64,000 nucleotides of DNA from Muribaculaceae bacterium (GCA_016292745.1 JAEDFO010000001.1:137774-201773), one strand, 5' to 3'; counted from the first letter of the stretch, positions 25,213-35,143 are shown. Numbers and translations are program-made. Notes: generated by a model from the sequence alone, not told the origin.

Positions 25213-27528
25213 TTGGAAGAATACTTATCACAACTGAATGAGCAACAACGAAAGGCCGTCGAGTATATCGACGGGCCATCGCTTGTTATATCCGGAGCAG
25301 GAGCAGGAAAGACGCGTGTACTCACATACAAAATCGTTCATCTGCTTAACAATGGATTTGATGCACATCGAATTCTTGCCCTCACCTTCACAAACAAGGC
25401 TGCTCGTGAGATGAAAGAGCGAATTGCCAAGCTCACCGGTCCGGAAGTGTCGTCGAAGCTATGGATGGGGACGTTCCACTCCATTTTCCTAAGGATATTG
25501 CGAACAAACTCAGAAGCCATTGGCTTCAAATCATCATTCACAATTTACGATACTGCCGACAGCAAGGCACTGATTAAAACCATTATCAAAGAGCTGGGAC
25601 TCGATGATAAGGACTACAAAGCAAGCAGCGTGCTGTCTCAGATATCAAACGCAAAGAATGCTTTGATATCGCCAATGAAATACGCAAGCAATCCGCAACT
25701 TCTCAAAGCCGACAAGGATTGCAAGCGCCCGCTGATTTACCAGATATATAGCGAATACTGGAAGCGTTGTAAAGTGGCAAACGCAATGGATTTCGACGAC
25801 ATCCTATACTATACTAATGTATTGCTTCGCGATTTCCCTGATGTGCTGCAAAAATACCAGGATTTCTTCCAATATATACTGGTAGATGAGTATCAGGACA
25901 CAAATTTTGCACAACATATAATCATCGCTCAGCTTTGCCGTAAAAACCGTAAGCTATGCGTTGTTGGCGATGATGCACAGAGCATATACTCATTCCGTGG
26001 CGCAAACATCAAGAACATACTTACACTCGATAGCCAATTTCCCGACTTGAAGATATTCAAACTTGAACAAAACTACCGTTCAACTCAAAATATCATCAAT
26101 GCTGCCAACACATTAATTTGCAAGAACACCCAACAGATACCAAAGCAGATATTCTCGACAAACAAGGAAGGAAGCAAAATCGAGGTAATCCAGTCATACA
26201 CCGGCTACGAAGAAAGCTATGTGATTGCCAACAAAATAGTAGAGCTGAAAAAACGAGAGTCGGACACCTACGACGACTTTGCTGTTCTTTATCGCACAAA
26301 TGCTCAATCACGCGTCATCGAAGAGGCTCTGCGTAAGCGAAGCATACCATATCGAATATACGGAGGGCTATCGTTCTACCAGCGGAAAGAGGTAAAGGAC
26401 GTGATTTCCTATTTCCGGCTTACCGTGAATCCTGATGACGATGAGGCTCTGCGGCGAGTAATCAACTACCCGCCACGAGGAATTGGCGAAGGAACTCTCA
26501 AGAAACTGCAACAGAGCGCAACCGAACAAGATTGCAGTCTGTGGGAAGCAATCTCGAAAGAAAAACTTCCAAAAGCAAACCTAAACAAGGGCATTGCTAC
26601 AAAAGTTGAAATGTTCCGTTCACTCATAAGCACTTTCATTGAGCAGAACAACAAATCGACCAATGCATACGAGATGGCACAAACGATAATCGGCCGAGCC
26701 AATCTGTTATCGGTATTAATGTCGGACAATACTCCTGAAAACATAAGCAAACAGGAAAACATAAAGGAATTGCTTTCTGGAGCCAACGAATTTGTGGCTA
26801 CAAGAATGGAAGAAGGGAACGACAACCTTACTCTGACTCACTTCCTGTCGGAAATATCTTTGGCTACCGACCAAGACAGCGATTCAGAATCAGATGATGG
26901 AGCACGTGTTACTCTAATGACTGTGCACGCAGCAAAAGGTCTTGAATTTGACAATGTGATTATCTGTGGATTGGAAGAGGAGTTATTTCCATCATTTATG
27001 AGTAGCGATTCGCTTGCCGGCATTGAAGAAGAACGACGATTGATGTATGTGGCAATCACAAGGGCAAAAACAAATTGCGTAATTACATACGCCAACACTC
27101 GATTCATCAATGGGCAAACCAAGATATGCAACCCAAGTCGATTCATCAAAGACATCGACAGCCGTTATCTTCGAATGTCGCAAACATCATCGCCAACCGA
27201 TTCTCATTCCGATTATTTTGAACGGAATCTCAACAGTTGGCGGGAACCGTCATACCAAACAGCGCCAAAGCCTTCGCTTCGCGATAGCTTAATGGCTGCC
27301 ACTGAGCAAAAAAAATCGGCCGTAGCTACTACAGCTGCAACTTCATCATTCACATCTCACACTGCCGATGAATTACATAACGGACAAAACATATGCCATT
27401 CACGGTTTGGTGACGGGACTATCATTTCAATCGACACTTCTACAAGTGACCACAAAATAACAGTCAGGTTTAGTAATTGCGGAGAAAAAGTGTTATTACT
27501 TAAGTTTGCACGCTTTGCATTGAAATAA
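25213..27528 (+). CDS. uvrD: UvrD/PcrA-type ATP-dependent 3'-5' DNA helicase
   Basis: Encodes 771 residues starting at a TTG (MEEYLSQLNEQQRKAV after initiation), just downstream of a -7 box. It is a superfamily 1A helicase acting in nucleotide excision and mismatch repair and in removal of RecA filaments. Motifs appear in order: LNEQQRKAV (Q motif), Walker A GAGAGKTRV, ALTFTNKAAREM, DEYQDTN, GDDAQSIYSFRGA, EQNYRST, TVHAAKGLEFD and VAITRAK. The C-terminal tail has ICHSRFGDGTIISI, the PcrA/UvrD Tudor-like end that contacts RNA polymerase in PcrA. It is followed after 8 bases by nspC. Confidence 0.95.
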   Translation: MEEYLSQLNEQQRKAVEYIDGPSLVISGAGAGKTRVLTYKIVHLLNNGFDAHRILALTFTNKAAREMKERIAKLTGPEVSSKLWMGTFHSIFLRILRTNSEAIGFKSSFTIYDTADSKALIKTIIKELGLDDKDYKASSVLSQISNAKNALISPMKYASNPQLLKADKDCKRPLIYQIYSEYWKRCKVANAMDFDDILYYTNVLLRDFPDVLQKYQDFFQYILVDEYQDTNFAQHIIIAQLCRKNRKLCVVGDDAQSIYSFRGANIKNILTLDSQFPDLKIFKLEQNYRSTQNIINAANTLICKNTQQIPKQIFSTNKEGSKIEVIQSYTGYEESYVIANKIVELKKRESDTYDDFAVLYRTNAQSRVIEEALRKRSIPYRIYGGLSFYQRKEVKDVISYFRLTVNPDDDEALRRVINYPPRGIGEGTLKKLQQSATEQDCSLWEAISKEKLPKANLNKGIATKVEMFRSLISTFIEQNNKSTNAYEMAQTIIGRANLLSVLMSDNTPENISKQENIKELLSGANEFVATRMEEGNDNLTLTHFLSEISLATDQDSDSESDDGARVTLMTVHAAKGLEFDNVIICGLEEELFPSFMSSDSLAGIEEERRLMYVAITRAKTNCVITYANTRFINGQTKICNPSRFIKDIDSRYLRMSQTSSPTDSHSDYFERNLNSWREPSYQTAPKPSLRDSLMAATEQKKSAVATTAATSSFTSHTADELHNGQNICHSRFGDGTIISIDTSTSDHKITVRFSNCGEKVLLLKFARFALK

Positions 27529-27536
27529 TATCGACG

Positions 27537-28682
27537 ATGGACAAATTGAAATCACCATATTATATTGTATATGAGGATAAGATTAGAAATAATCTTAAGT
27601 TGATAAAAGAGGTATCGGCTCGGTCGGGTGCCGAAATTATTATGGCGTTTAAGGCAAACGCATTGTGGAAGACATTCCATATTTTCCGAGAATTCGGCGT
27701 TAAATCCACCGCCAGCTCTTTAAACGAGATGATGCTGGCCAATGATGAGCTCCATTCATTGGCTCACACTTATTGCCCAGCATACACTGACGGAACCATC
27801 GACAAGTATATCGAAGGAAGTAGTCACATTACTTTCAATTCGTTGCATCAATTCAACCGGTTTTATAGCCGTGTAAATCAATACAACCTAAGTGGCAATC
27901 ATACTGTGTCTTGTGGATTGAGAATCAACCCTGAGGTATCAGTCGTTGACACCGATATTTACAACCCCTGCATCAAAGGTTCGCGTTTTGGAGTTATAAT
28001 TGATGAGATGCCAGAAACACTGCCTGATGGCATCGAAGGCTTCCATTTCCACGCACTTTGCGAATCGACGTCCTACGATTTGGAGAAAGTGCTTGAAGCT
28101 GTGGAATCGAAGTTCGGGAAATATCTCGATTCGCTTAAATGGATAAACATGGGAGGCGGACATCTGATGACAAGAGCCGATTACAACACCGACCACCTTG
28201 TGAAAATTCTGCAAGAATTCAAGAGCCGACATCCGAATATTTCGGTAATTCTTGAGCCTGGAAGTGCATTTACTTGGCAAACGGGCGACTTGGTGGCAAC
28301 AATTGTCGACATTGTGAACAATGGTGGAATAAAAACATTAATTACAGATGTATCATTTGCTTGTCATATGCCGGATACGCTCGAAATGCCATACAAACCC
28401 GCAATTCAATCCGCGCTGGCAGAAGTTGATACGAAAATGCCGACTTATCGCATTGGCGGTAACTCTTGCCTGAGCTGCGACTTTATCGGCGACTGGAGCT
28501 TCGAACACGAGCTAAAAGTAGGCGAACAACTTGTGTTCCTCGACATGAATCATTATACGACGGTAAAAACAAATATGTTTAACGGAATCCAGCATCCCTC
28601 GATTTATCTTCAGGAATCAGATGGAAACATCAAACTGCTCCGTGAATTCAATTATCTGGATTATAAAAACCGTATGAGTTAA
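27537..28682 (+). CDS. nspC: Carboxynorspermidine/carboxyspermidine decarboxylase
   Basis: Encodes 381 residues. A PLP-dependent fold-type III decarboxylase making (nor)spermidine from the carboxy-precursor, the spermidine route used by gut Bacteroidetes instead of SpeE. PLP binds Lys39 in IIMAFKANALW. Other marks are HFHALCE, the glycine loop NMGGGHLMTR, EPGSAFTW, and the acidic/Cys active-site element CLSCDFIGDW. The partner carboxynorspermidine dehydrogenase gene is not in the window. It sits between uvrD and fprA with short gaps, so it is probably cotranscribed. Confidence 0.9.
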   Translation: MDKLKSPYYIVYEDKIRNNLKLIKEVSARSGAEIIMAFKANALWKTFHIFREFGVKSTASSLNEMMLANDELHSLAHTYCPAYTDGTIDKYIEGSSHITFNSLHQFNRFYSRVNQYNLSGNHTVSCGLRINPEVSVVDTDIYNPCIKGSRFGVIIDEMPETLPDGIEGFHFHALCESTSYDLEKVLEAVESKFGKYLDSLKWINMGGGHLMTRADYNTDHLVKILQEFKSRHPNISVILEPGSAFTWQTGDLVATIVDIVNNGGIKTLITDVSFACHMPDTLEMPYKPAIQSALAEVDTKMPTYRIGGNSCLSCDFIGDWSFEHELKVGEQLVFLDMNHYTTVKTNMFNGIQHPSIYLQESDGNIKLLREFNYLDYKNRMS

Positions 28683-28710
28683 CTATATATTTATCTAAAA
28701 TTTGATTGAG

Positions 28711-29898
28711 ATGATACTATCAGAATTAAACAAGGGAATTTATTACGTGGGAGTAAACGATCGAACCTCCTCGCTATTTGAGTCGTTGTGGTCACTTCCT
28801 GCTGGTGTTTCTTATAATTCATACATCGTAAAAGGTGATAAAACTGCATTAATAGATACAGTACACATATCAAAAGCTAAGAACTTTATAGCCAATATAA
28901 AGACTGCGATTGGAGAGTCGCCAATCGATTATGTTGTGATTAATCATATGGAACCCGACCACTCCGGTGCTATAGACTATATTGTGAAATCATTTCCAGA
29001 TGTAACAATAGTTGGCAACAAAAAGACCATTGAAATGGTTGAGGGCTTTTATGGTTCAATATCTAACACAAAAGTAATTAATGACGGTGATGTGCTTGAT
29101 TTAGGTGACGGGAAATCACTTAAATTCGTCATTACCCCAATGGTTCATTGGCCTGAGACAATGATGACCTTCGAGCAAAGCAGTTCTACCCTATTTAGTG
29201 GCGACGCTTTCGGCTGCTTTGGAGCACTTAACGGCGGCGTCATCGATGCTGAATGCGATGTAGAAAGTTATATTCCTGAAATGTATCGCTACTATGCAGC
29301 TATAGTTGCGAAATACGGAACGTTTGTAATCAAGGCTATAGAAAAGCTGAAAGGCTTGAGAATCAATCGAATCTGCCCTACACACGGACCGGTTTGGCAA
29401 GACTATATGATGCACGTTATCGACCTATACGACCGACTGGCACACTTCACTCCACAAAACGGAGCAGTCATAGTATATGGCTCAATGTATGGCAACACCG
29501 AGGACATAGCTGAGCTAATTGCTCGTGAATTGACGGTTAACGGAGTAAGCGTAAGAATGCACAATATCGCAACAGCAGATTTGTCGGTTGTGCTTGCCGA
29601 CATCATGCGATTCAAGGGTCTGATAATCGGAGCACCAACATATAACAGCAGCATTTTCCCGCCGATTCAGAATCTTATCGAGGCAATTGTGTCGCGAGGT
29701 ATAAAGAACCGTGTGTTATCGACATTCGGCAGTTATACTTGGGGCCCTGGAATTTCGGTTAAGATAGAGAAATCTTTTGAATCGCTGAACTACGATACAG
29801 TATCTTGTAAAATAGAGATGAAGCAATCAATTCTCGACAACGATTTATATAATCGTATCGAGGAATTTGCAAAAGTTTTTGCCGAAAAAGTAAAATAG
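28711..29898 (+). CDS. fprA: FprA-type flavodiiron protein (O2/NO reductase)
   Basis: Encodes 395 residues from ATG 28711. A TTG at 28702 would add three residues. The soluble protein reduces O2 to water or NO to N2O in anaerobes. The N-terminal beta-lactamase-like domain has the diiron ligands in HMEPDH (His79, Glu81, Asp83, His84), then a His in VHWPETM, an Asp in FSGDAFG and a His in THGPVW. The C-terminal flavodoxin domain starts about residue 250 with the FMN loop YGSMYGNTED. All ligands are present, so it should be active. Its redox partner is not obvious locally. Confidence 0.95.
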   Translation: MILSELNKGIYYVGVNDRTSSLFESLWSLPAGVSYNSYIVKGDKTALIDTVHISKAKNFIANIKTAIGESPIDYVVINHMEPDHSGAIDYIVKSFPDVTIVGNKKTIEMVEGFYGSISNTKVINDGDVLDLGDGKSLKFVITPMVHWPETMMTFEQSSSTLFSGDAFGCFGALNGGVIDAECDVESYIPEMYRYYAAIVAKYGTFVIKAIEKLKGLRINRICPTHGPVWQDYMMHVIDLYDRLAHFTPQNGAVIVYGSMYGNTEDIAELIARELTVNGVSVRMHNIATADLSVVLADIMRFKGLIIGAPTYNSSIFPPIQNLIEAIVSRGIKNRVLSTFGSYTWGPGISVKIEKSFESLNYDTVSCKIEMKQSILDNDLYNRIEEFAKVFAEKVK

Positions 29899-29902
29899 AA
29901 TC

Positions 29903-31468
29903 TCAACCAAACGATTCTGCAAGTTTCTCGGCACAGCGTTCGCCATCTATAGCAGCCGAGACAATGCCTCCGGCATAGCCTGCACCTTCACCACATGGAT
30001 ATAGGCCTTTGATGGTAATATGATTCATAGTTACTTCGTCGCGTGGTATACGTACCGGCGACGAAGTTCTTGTTTCCACTCCAATCAAAATGGCATCGTT
30101 GGTCAAGAAGCCTTTTGCCTGACGTCCAAACACTTCAAATCCTTTTGCCAAACGTTTTGCAACAAATTGGGGCAACCACTTATCAAGGCGCGAAGGTTGA
30201 AGTCCGGGTGTATATGAAGACGGAGGTATAAGTTGAGAATCCTTATGATTGACAAAGTCCTTCATACGTTGTGCACCGGCACGCTGCGATTCGCCTGCCT
30301 GACGAAAACATTCATGCTCGAGCGCTTCCTGGAATCGCATTACCTTAAGCTCATCATCGCCATATTTTGATGGGATATCTTCAGGTCGTACTTCCACCAC
30401 CATACCAGAATTGGCCCAATATGAGCCGCGATTTGACGGCGACATACCATTAACTACAAGCTGGCCGGGAGAACTTGCCGCAGGGACAACGAATCCACCA
30501 GGACACATACAGAACGAGTACACTCCACGACCATCAACTTGTGTGACAAAACTGTATTCTGCAGCTGGAAGATACTTACAACGACCTTCAGGTGAATGAT
30601 ACTGAATACGGTCGATGATATGTTGCGGATGCTCCAAACGCACACCCACAGCTATACCTTTAGCTTCAATAGGTATATGCTTATCGTGTAGCATAGCGTA
30701 TACATCGCGAGCAGAATGGCCTGTAGCAAGTATTACCTTGCCTGCATATTCAGTTCCGTCGGCTGTAATGACGCCCTTTGTATTACCATCAGTGTCGACG
30801 ACAATATCAGTGACTTTTGTCTGGAAATGCACTTCACCGCCATTCGACAAAATGGTGTTACGTATATTTTCAATCACTTTGGGAAGCTTATCAGTACCGA
30901 TATGCGGATGTGCATCTATAAGAATATTATCAGATGCACCATGCTGGTTGAAAATCGACAATATTCGCTGAACAGAACCACGTTTCTTGCTACGAGTGTA
31001 GAGCTTCCCATCAGAATAAGCACCCGCACCACCCTCGCCAAAGCAATAATTTGAGTCAGGGTCGATAACTCCACGCTTTGAAATATCAGCTATATCGACT
31101 CTACGTTCAGTTACGTTTTTCCCTCGTTCAAGAACTATCGGACGGATTCCCAACTCAATTAGCCTTAATGCTGCAAACAATCCGGCGGGTCCTGCACCTA
31201 CCACTATGGCATAGTGCTCTGATGTTACAGGTTTATATTGTATCCGCTCATAAAACGGCTCTGAGGAAGGCTCTTCGTTTATCCAAACCTTAACAGTAAG
31301 GTTAACATATATCTGACGTTGACGCGCATCAATGGAGCGCTTCAGAATTCTGAGCGATTTTATATCCTTAGTTTTTAAGCCATTAGTATTTGCGATATGC
31401 AGCTTTATTTGCTGCATATCGTAGGCTACCTCCGGCACTAACCGAAGTTGGAAATCTTGTATCATCAA
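29903..31468 (-). CDS. FAD-dependent oxidoreductase, COG2509-like
   Basis: Encodes 521 residues. After an N-terminal region of about 90 residues rich in basic and hydrophobic strands (RLVPEVAYDMQQIK), a dinucleotide-binding motif VVGAGPAGLFAALRL appears, followed by LERGKNVTERRVDI, and later LATGHSARDVYAML and the FAD-closing CGEGAGYAGGIVSAAIDGE. This matches the widespread uncharacterised FAD-dehydrogenase family. The substrate is unknown. It is downstream of mgsA with a 6-base gap and probably cotranscribed. It ends 4 bases from the convergent fprA stop. Confidence 0.85.
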   Translation of the reverse strand: MMIQDFQLRLVPEVAYDMQQIKLHIANTNGLKTKDIKSLRILKRSIDARQRQIYVNLTVKVWINEEPSSEPFYERIQYKPVTSEHYAIVVGAGPAGLFAALRLIELGIRPIVLERGKNVTERRVDIADISKRGVIDPDSNYCFGEGGAGAYSDGKLYTRSKKRGSVQRILSIFNQHGASDNILIDAHPHIGTDKLPKVIENIRNTILSNGGEVHFQTKVTDIVVDTDGNTKGVITADGTEYAGKVILATGHSARDVYAMLHDKHIPIEAKGIAVGVRLEHPQHIIDRIQYHSPEGRCKYLPAAEYSFVTQVDGRGVYSFCMCPGGFVVPAASSPGQLVVNGMSPSNRGSYWANSGMVVEVRPEDIPSKYGDDELKVMRFQEALEHECFRQAGESQRAGAQRMKDFVNHKDSQLIPPSSYTPGLQPSRLDKWLPQFVAKRLAKGFEVFGRQAKGFLTNDAILIGVETRTSSPVRIPRDEVTMNHITIKGLYPCGEGAGYAGGIVSAAIDGERCAEKLAESFG

Positions 31469-31474
31469 AATAGA

Positions 31475-31930
31475 TTATTGCTGCTCTTCACGAGCAAATG
31501 GTGTATAAGTCTGGGCTGCTGGCTTATATGATTCATCGTCCCAAAGCGGGCTCGAAATCATAAGGTCGGCACTGATTCTGTTGCAAGCAATCGGCACATT
31601 GTGCAGACGGCACTGGCGCAGAAGCATCTGAATATCAGCTTCATGAGGCTGTGCACTCAAATCGTCAATGAGGAAAATAGCCAAATCAACTTCCTTACGC
31701 ACCACCATGGCTGCAATTTCCGCATCGCCGCCCATTGGACCAGAATTCATACATTGAACGTTAGCTTCAATGCCCAACTCGGCAAATGCTTGCTTTACCA
31801 ATCCACCAGTTGTCCCTGTACACACCAATTTGTGTGCTGATAATGTCTGTGCATTGAATTTAACCCACTCAACCATGTCGGCTTTACGTTTGTCATGTGC
31901 AACAAGCGCAATTGTCAGATGTCTTTTCAT
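31475..31930 (-). CDS. mgsA: Methylglyoxal synthase
   Basis: Encodes 151 residues. It converts dihydroxyacetone phosphate to methylglyoxal and phosphate, a bypass relieving sugar-phosphate build-up. Motifs are IALVAHDKRKADM, the phosphate-binding CTGTTGGLV, and the catalytic-Asp loop SGPMGGDAEI followed by DDLSAQPHEAD. Length is normal for the family. It is the first gene of a two-gene unit with the FAD oxidoreductase and is divergent from the HAD gene. There is no glyoxalase in the window. Confidence 0.95.
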   Translation of the reverse strand: MKRHLTIALVAHDKRKADMVEWVKFNAQTLSAHKLVCTGTTGGLVKQAFAELGIEANVQCMNSGPMGGDAEIAAMVVRKEVDLAIFLIDDLSAQPHEADIQMLLRQCRLHNVPIACNRISADLMISSPLWDDESYKPAAQTYTPFAREEQQ

Positions 31931-31972
31931 AATCGTCTAACTTTAAAGATGTAATGCAAAATAAACACTATT

Positions 31973-32005
31973 TTTGGGCTTCTGCAACGATTATTCGTAT
32001 CTTTG
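31973..32005 (+). promoter_or_regulatory. Promoter of the HAD phosphatase gene (TTTG-N21-TATCTTTG)
   Basis: TTTG (31973-31976) and TATCTTTG (31998-32005), spacer 21, 25 bases before the ATG at 32031. Confidence 0.65.
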
Positions 32006-32030
32006 TCAAAAATTAATATAAATGATATAA

Positions 32031-32666
32031 ATGACTGGAGTTTTATTTGACTTAGACGGCGTGCTTATTGATTCAGAATCAATATATTCAGAATTCTGGA
32101 GTAATATCGACAAATTATACCCGACTGGGATTGACGAATTTGCCTACCGCATTAAAGGCAGTAATCTTCAACGCATTCTTAACTTTTTCCCTGACAAAGA
32201 GATTCAGAAAGATATTCTGAAGCGCATTGACGTCAGAGAAAAATCAATGATTTATCCTATTTTCCCGGGAGTAATGGATTTTCTTAACGAACTTAACGCT
32301 GCAAATATCCCGTGCGCAATTGTAACAAGCAGCGACATAACCAAAATGAACAACTTGTTTAAGCAACATCCCGATTTCAGAAGCCATTTCCAAGGAATGA
32401 TAACGGGCGATATGGTAAGCAAATCTAAACCCGACCCGGAATGTTTCCATAAAGGAGCTCAAAGTATAGGTGTACCCATCAATGACTGTATTATTTTCGA
32501 GGACTCTCCTTCTGGGATTGAAGCCGCGCTGGCCACAGGCACCAAAGTGATTGCATTGGCAACGACTCTAAAAATTGAGGACATAAACAAGAAAGTCGAC
32601 AAAATCATTAATTCATTTGTCGACTTCCATGTTAACGATATGTTAAGCGTCTTTAGCAAGCCTTGA
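32031..32666 (+). CDS. HAD-superfamily hydrolase, beta-phosphoglucomutase-like
   Basis: Encodes 211 residues. Motif I is FDLDGVLIDSES with the nucleophile and acid Asp residues near positions 9-11. Motif II is IVTSSD, motif III is the Lys in SKSKPDPECF, and motif IV is IIFEDSPSGIEAA. The cap between motifs I and II is helical (subfamily I, the beta-PGM/Gph-like group). It is probably a sugar-phosphate phosphatase or phosphoglucomutase; the substrate cannot be read from sequence. The last 14 bases overlap the 3' end of the convergent nadC. Confidence 0.88.
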   Translation: MTGVLFDLDGVLIDSESIYSEFWSNIDKLYPTGIDEFAYRIKGSNLQRILNFFPDKEIQKDILKRIDVREKSMIYPIFPGVMDFLNELNAANIPCAIVTSSDITKMNNLFKQHPDFRSHFQGMITGDMVSKSKPDPECFHKGAQSIGVPINDCIIFEDSPSGIEAALATGTKVIALATTLKIEDINKKVDKIINSFVDFHVNDMLSVFSKP

Positions 32667-33507
32667 AACTCATATCCAAGCCTTTAACAGAATGTGTGAG
32701 TGCACCTACCGAAATGTAGTCAACTCCACATTCACCATAGGCACGGAGAGTGTCGAAGGTGATTCCTCCAGACGATTCGGTCTCGAAACGGCCACCGATA
32801 AGTTCCACAGCCTTCTTTGTAAGTTCAGGTGAGAAATTATCAAGCATTATTCTATCAACGCCACCAGTATTCAAAACCTGCTGCAGTTCGTCGAGATTAC
32901 GCACCTCGATTTCTATTTTCATCTCCTTTCCCTTCTCGGCAAGATATTTGCGGGCTTTAGTAATTGCGTTTACAATACCTCCTGCAAAATCAACATGGTT
33001 ATCCTTAAGTAGAATCATGTCGAACAGGCCAATTCGGTGATTGTAACCACCACCTATTTTCACAGCTTCCTTCTCAAGGATTCTCATGCCAGGAGTAGTT
33101 TTACGGGTATCAAGCACTTTTGTCTTCAATCCCTTGAGCTGTTCCATATATTTATGAGTTGTGGTGGCAATTCCACTCATTCGCTGCATTATGTTAAGCA
33201 TCAAGCGCTCAGTCTGCAATAGTGATTGAACCTTTCCGGTAACTTCAAAAGCAATATCACCTTTCTTTACTCGAGCCCCATCGTTGATGAAAACATCTAC
33301 CTTTAGTTCAGGGTCGAATTTATGAAACACCATCTTGGCGATCTCTACACCGGCAATGATTCCATCCTCCTTGATAATAAGGCGTTGTTTTCCAATAGCA
33401 TCAGCTGGGATGCAACACAATGTTGTATGGTCGCCGTCGCCGATGTCTTCGGCAAATGACAGTTCAAGCAACTCGTCAATTAGTTCTTCTCTTGATTTCA
33501 TATCCAA
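32653..33507 (-). CDS. nadC: Nicotinate-nucleotide pyrophosphorylase (quinolinate phosphoribosyltransferase)
   Basis: Encodes 284 residues. It makes nicotinate mononucleotide from quinolinate and PRPP in NAD synthesis. Recognised from AEDIGDGDHTT, ERLMLNIMQRMSGIAT, LDTRKTTPGMR with the PRPP/quinolinate-binding Arg and Lys residues, GGGYNHRIGLFDMILLKDNH, and the C-terminal ESSGGI and SVGALTHS. ATG 33507 or 33501 could be used. It has its own strong promoter, whose -33 element nearly touches the end of panE, so it is independent of the thiamine operon. Confidence 0.96.
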   Translation of the reverse strand: MDMKSREELIDELLELSFAEDIGDGDHTTLCCIPADAIGKQRLIIKEDGIIAGVEIAKMVFHKFDPELKVDVFINDGARVKKGDIAFEVTGKVQSLLQTERLMLNIMQRMSGIATTTHKYMEQLKGLKTKVLDTRKTTPGMRILEKEAVKIGGGYNHRIGLFDMILLKDNHVDFAGGIVNAITKARKYLAEKGKEMKIEIEVRNLDELQQVLNTGGVDRIMLDNFSPELTKKAVELIGGRFETESSGGITFDTLRAYGECGVDYISVGALTHSVKGLDMSFKAC

Positions 33508-33540
33508 TGTATATTGTTAAATTTTCATTTGTCTCGATTA

Positions 33541-33571
33541 CAAAGTTAGCACATTTTAATATAAGGGCAAA
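33541..33571 (-). promoter_or_regulatory. nadC promoter (TTTG-N19-TAACTTTG)
   Basis: Minus-strand TTTG (33571-33568) and TAACTTTG (33548-33541), spacer 19, 33 bases before the nadC ATG. It lies in the 68-base gap after panE. Confidence 0.7.
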
Positions 33572-33575
33572 TAAA

Positions 33576-34508
33576 TCACCGATTAAGATATCCGGCCTGA
33601 ATGGAGCGCAACAAACATTCAACCATATGTGTATACTTCATTTCATAACCATGAGCACGTGCCTCTTCAACCGGATTATCATACATATAACCGATTTCCA
33701 TTTCTCGTCGGTTAAGGAAATCGAGCATCATACTTGGCTTATAAGGCTTCATCTTCTTAGTTGCATCAAGCATTTTATCGGCAAAAGAATCGGGAATCTC
33801 TGCACCACATGAACGAGCCGCTCCAATTACTTCAATCATAATGCAGCGTGCAAGTTCATATGTAGAAACATTGCCCACTATATGGTCAGTTGTCTTATTA
33901 AGCACTACCGATAACCCATTAAATGGAATATTCCAAACAAGTTTTCGCCATCGCGCAGTATTCAAGTCAGGAACGATATCAACATCCACATTCACCGATT
34001 TCAGACTATCAGCAAAATTCAGAATAGTATCATTACCATGCTGGTAACACCCCACAGTCAAAGCGCCATAGTCGAGATGACTGATATGGGCCGGACCGAT
34101 TTTGTTGGAGCATATAAATGCCATAGCTCCATAAATAGTATTATCCGGGAAATGCACAGCAAGTTCGTGTTCCATTCCAAGACCATTCTGTATAAGCAGA
34201 ATAGTCGTGTTTTGTGAAACTATCGGAGCTATGAGTTGCGGCATCGTATTGTTCTTAATTGTCTTAAGACACACAATCACCACATCGCATTTTGGCATAT
34301 CGGAAGAGTTATGATAAGCACAAACATGAGGCAAATAAATATCACCGTCAACCGAATCGACTTTCAAGCCATCTGATAGTGCTGTTTCATAATCGGAATG
34401 AAACAAAAAATGCACATCACACCCAGCTTGCACTAATTTTACTCCATAGAATCCTCCTATAGCGCCACATCCAACAATTGCAAACTTCAAACCGGTCATA
34501 ACAATCAT
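33576..34508 (-). CDS. panE: 2-dehydropantoate 2-reductase family protein (PanE/ApbA)
   Basis: Encodes 310 residues. NADPH-dependent ketopantoate reductase family. A Rossmann start (FAIVGCGAIGGFYGVKLVQAG), IVCLKT near residue 83, the LLIQNGLGMEHEL loop, a catalytic-Lys region (ARWRKLVWNIPFNGLS) and the C-terminal KPSMMLDFLNRREMEIGY are present. Its start codon overlaps the stop of the thiamine pyrophosphokinase gene (TAATG), placing it in the TPP-riboswitch operon. The alternative name ApbA comes from a thiamine-related phenotype in Salmonella, so the context is suggestive. Whether this protein acts in pantothenate synthesis or on another ketoacid is open. Confidence 0.88.
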   Translation of the reverse strand: MIVMTGLKFAIVGCGAIGGFYGVKLVQAGCDVHFLFHSDYETALSDGLKVDSVDGDIYLPHVCAYHNSSDMPKCDVVIVCLKTIKNNTMPQLIAPIVSQNTTILLIQNGLGMEHELAVHFPDNTIYGAMAFICSNKIGPAHISHLDYGALTVGCYQHGNDTILNFADSLKSVNVDVDIVPDLNTARWRKLVWNIPFNGLSVVLNKTTDHIVGNVSTYELARCIMIEVIGAARSCGAEIPDSFADKMLDATKKMKPYKPSMMLDFLNRREMEIGYMYDNPVEEARAHGYEMKYTHMVECLLRSIQAGYLNR

Positions 34509-35143
34509 TATTTAGGTAGATATGAGAAAAACACGATATAATCGCCATCAGCATGAATTTCAAAGGAGTCAGACAGGGCCTCGTTAAGTGTACCTTGCCA
34601 CCACGACGTAAGTCGATGTAACGGGTAAACCAATCCATCAGAAGAAAAGTCGGATGATGAGAAATTGAAGACCGAAATTTGCTGATTGGGAAACGAACGG
34701 AATTCGGAGGTCTCGGTACAGGGGATGAAGCAACCATAGTCAGTAAGCATGGCAGCATTAATTCCTGAATGCATATAATCTATCAAAAGACTGATATTGC
34801 CTATGGTATGGTCCTCACGCTTTCCTGTAGCACCAACGATAGAAAAATAGTTGACATTCAGATTGTCGGCACAATAACGTATTGACTTGGTTAGATCGTT
34901 GATCTCCTGGTTTTCTGCAAGAATAAAACGATTACCGAGTTGAATACGTAACAAAGGCGATAATGAGTCGCCATCGCCGATAACCAAATCAGGAGTAACA
35001 CCATGATTAATGAGTGTATCGGCAGCACCATCGCATGCCACAATCATTTTGGCGTTATCGATAGCCGACAACGGCAAGGTTGCTGTAGGGAAATCTCCGT
35101 TTCCGACAATTACTGTTTTTGACAGTTCGAAAGGATCAATCAT
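34508..35143 (-). CDS. thiN: Thiamine pyrophosphokinase
   Basis: Encodes 211 residues. It converts thiamine to thiamine pyrophosphate with ATP. The N-terminal domain has the catalytic acidic motifs IVACDGAADTL, DLVIGDGDSL and NDLTKSI, then GATGKREDHTIGNI, all hallmarks of the family. The C-terminal half is the beta-sandwich thiamine-binding domain (DGLVYPLHR). It overlaps pnuT by 8 bases and panE by 1. With an importer and a receptor upstream, it traps imported thiamine by pyrophosphorylation, the expected salvage route. Confidence 0.93.
   Translation of the reverse strand: MIDPFELSKTVIVGNGDFPTATLPLSAIDNAKMIVACDGAADTLINHGVTPDLVIGDGDSLSPLLRIQLGNRFILAENQEINDLTKSIRYCADNLNVNYFSIVGATGKREDHTIGNISLLIDYMHSGINAAMLTDYGCFIPCTETSEFRSFPNQQISVFNFSSSDFSSDGLVYPLHRLTSWWQGTLNEALSDSFEIHADGDYIVFFSYLPK

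Noticed and set aside
30716..31054. Plus-strand open frame opposite the FAD oxidoreductase
   Set aside because: The antisense frame has no domain and the minus-strand gene is well supported.
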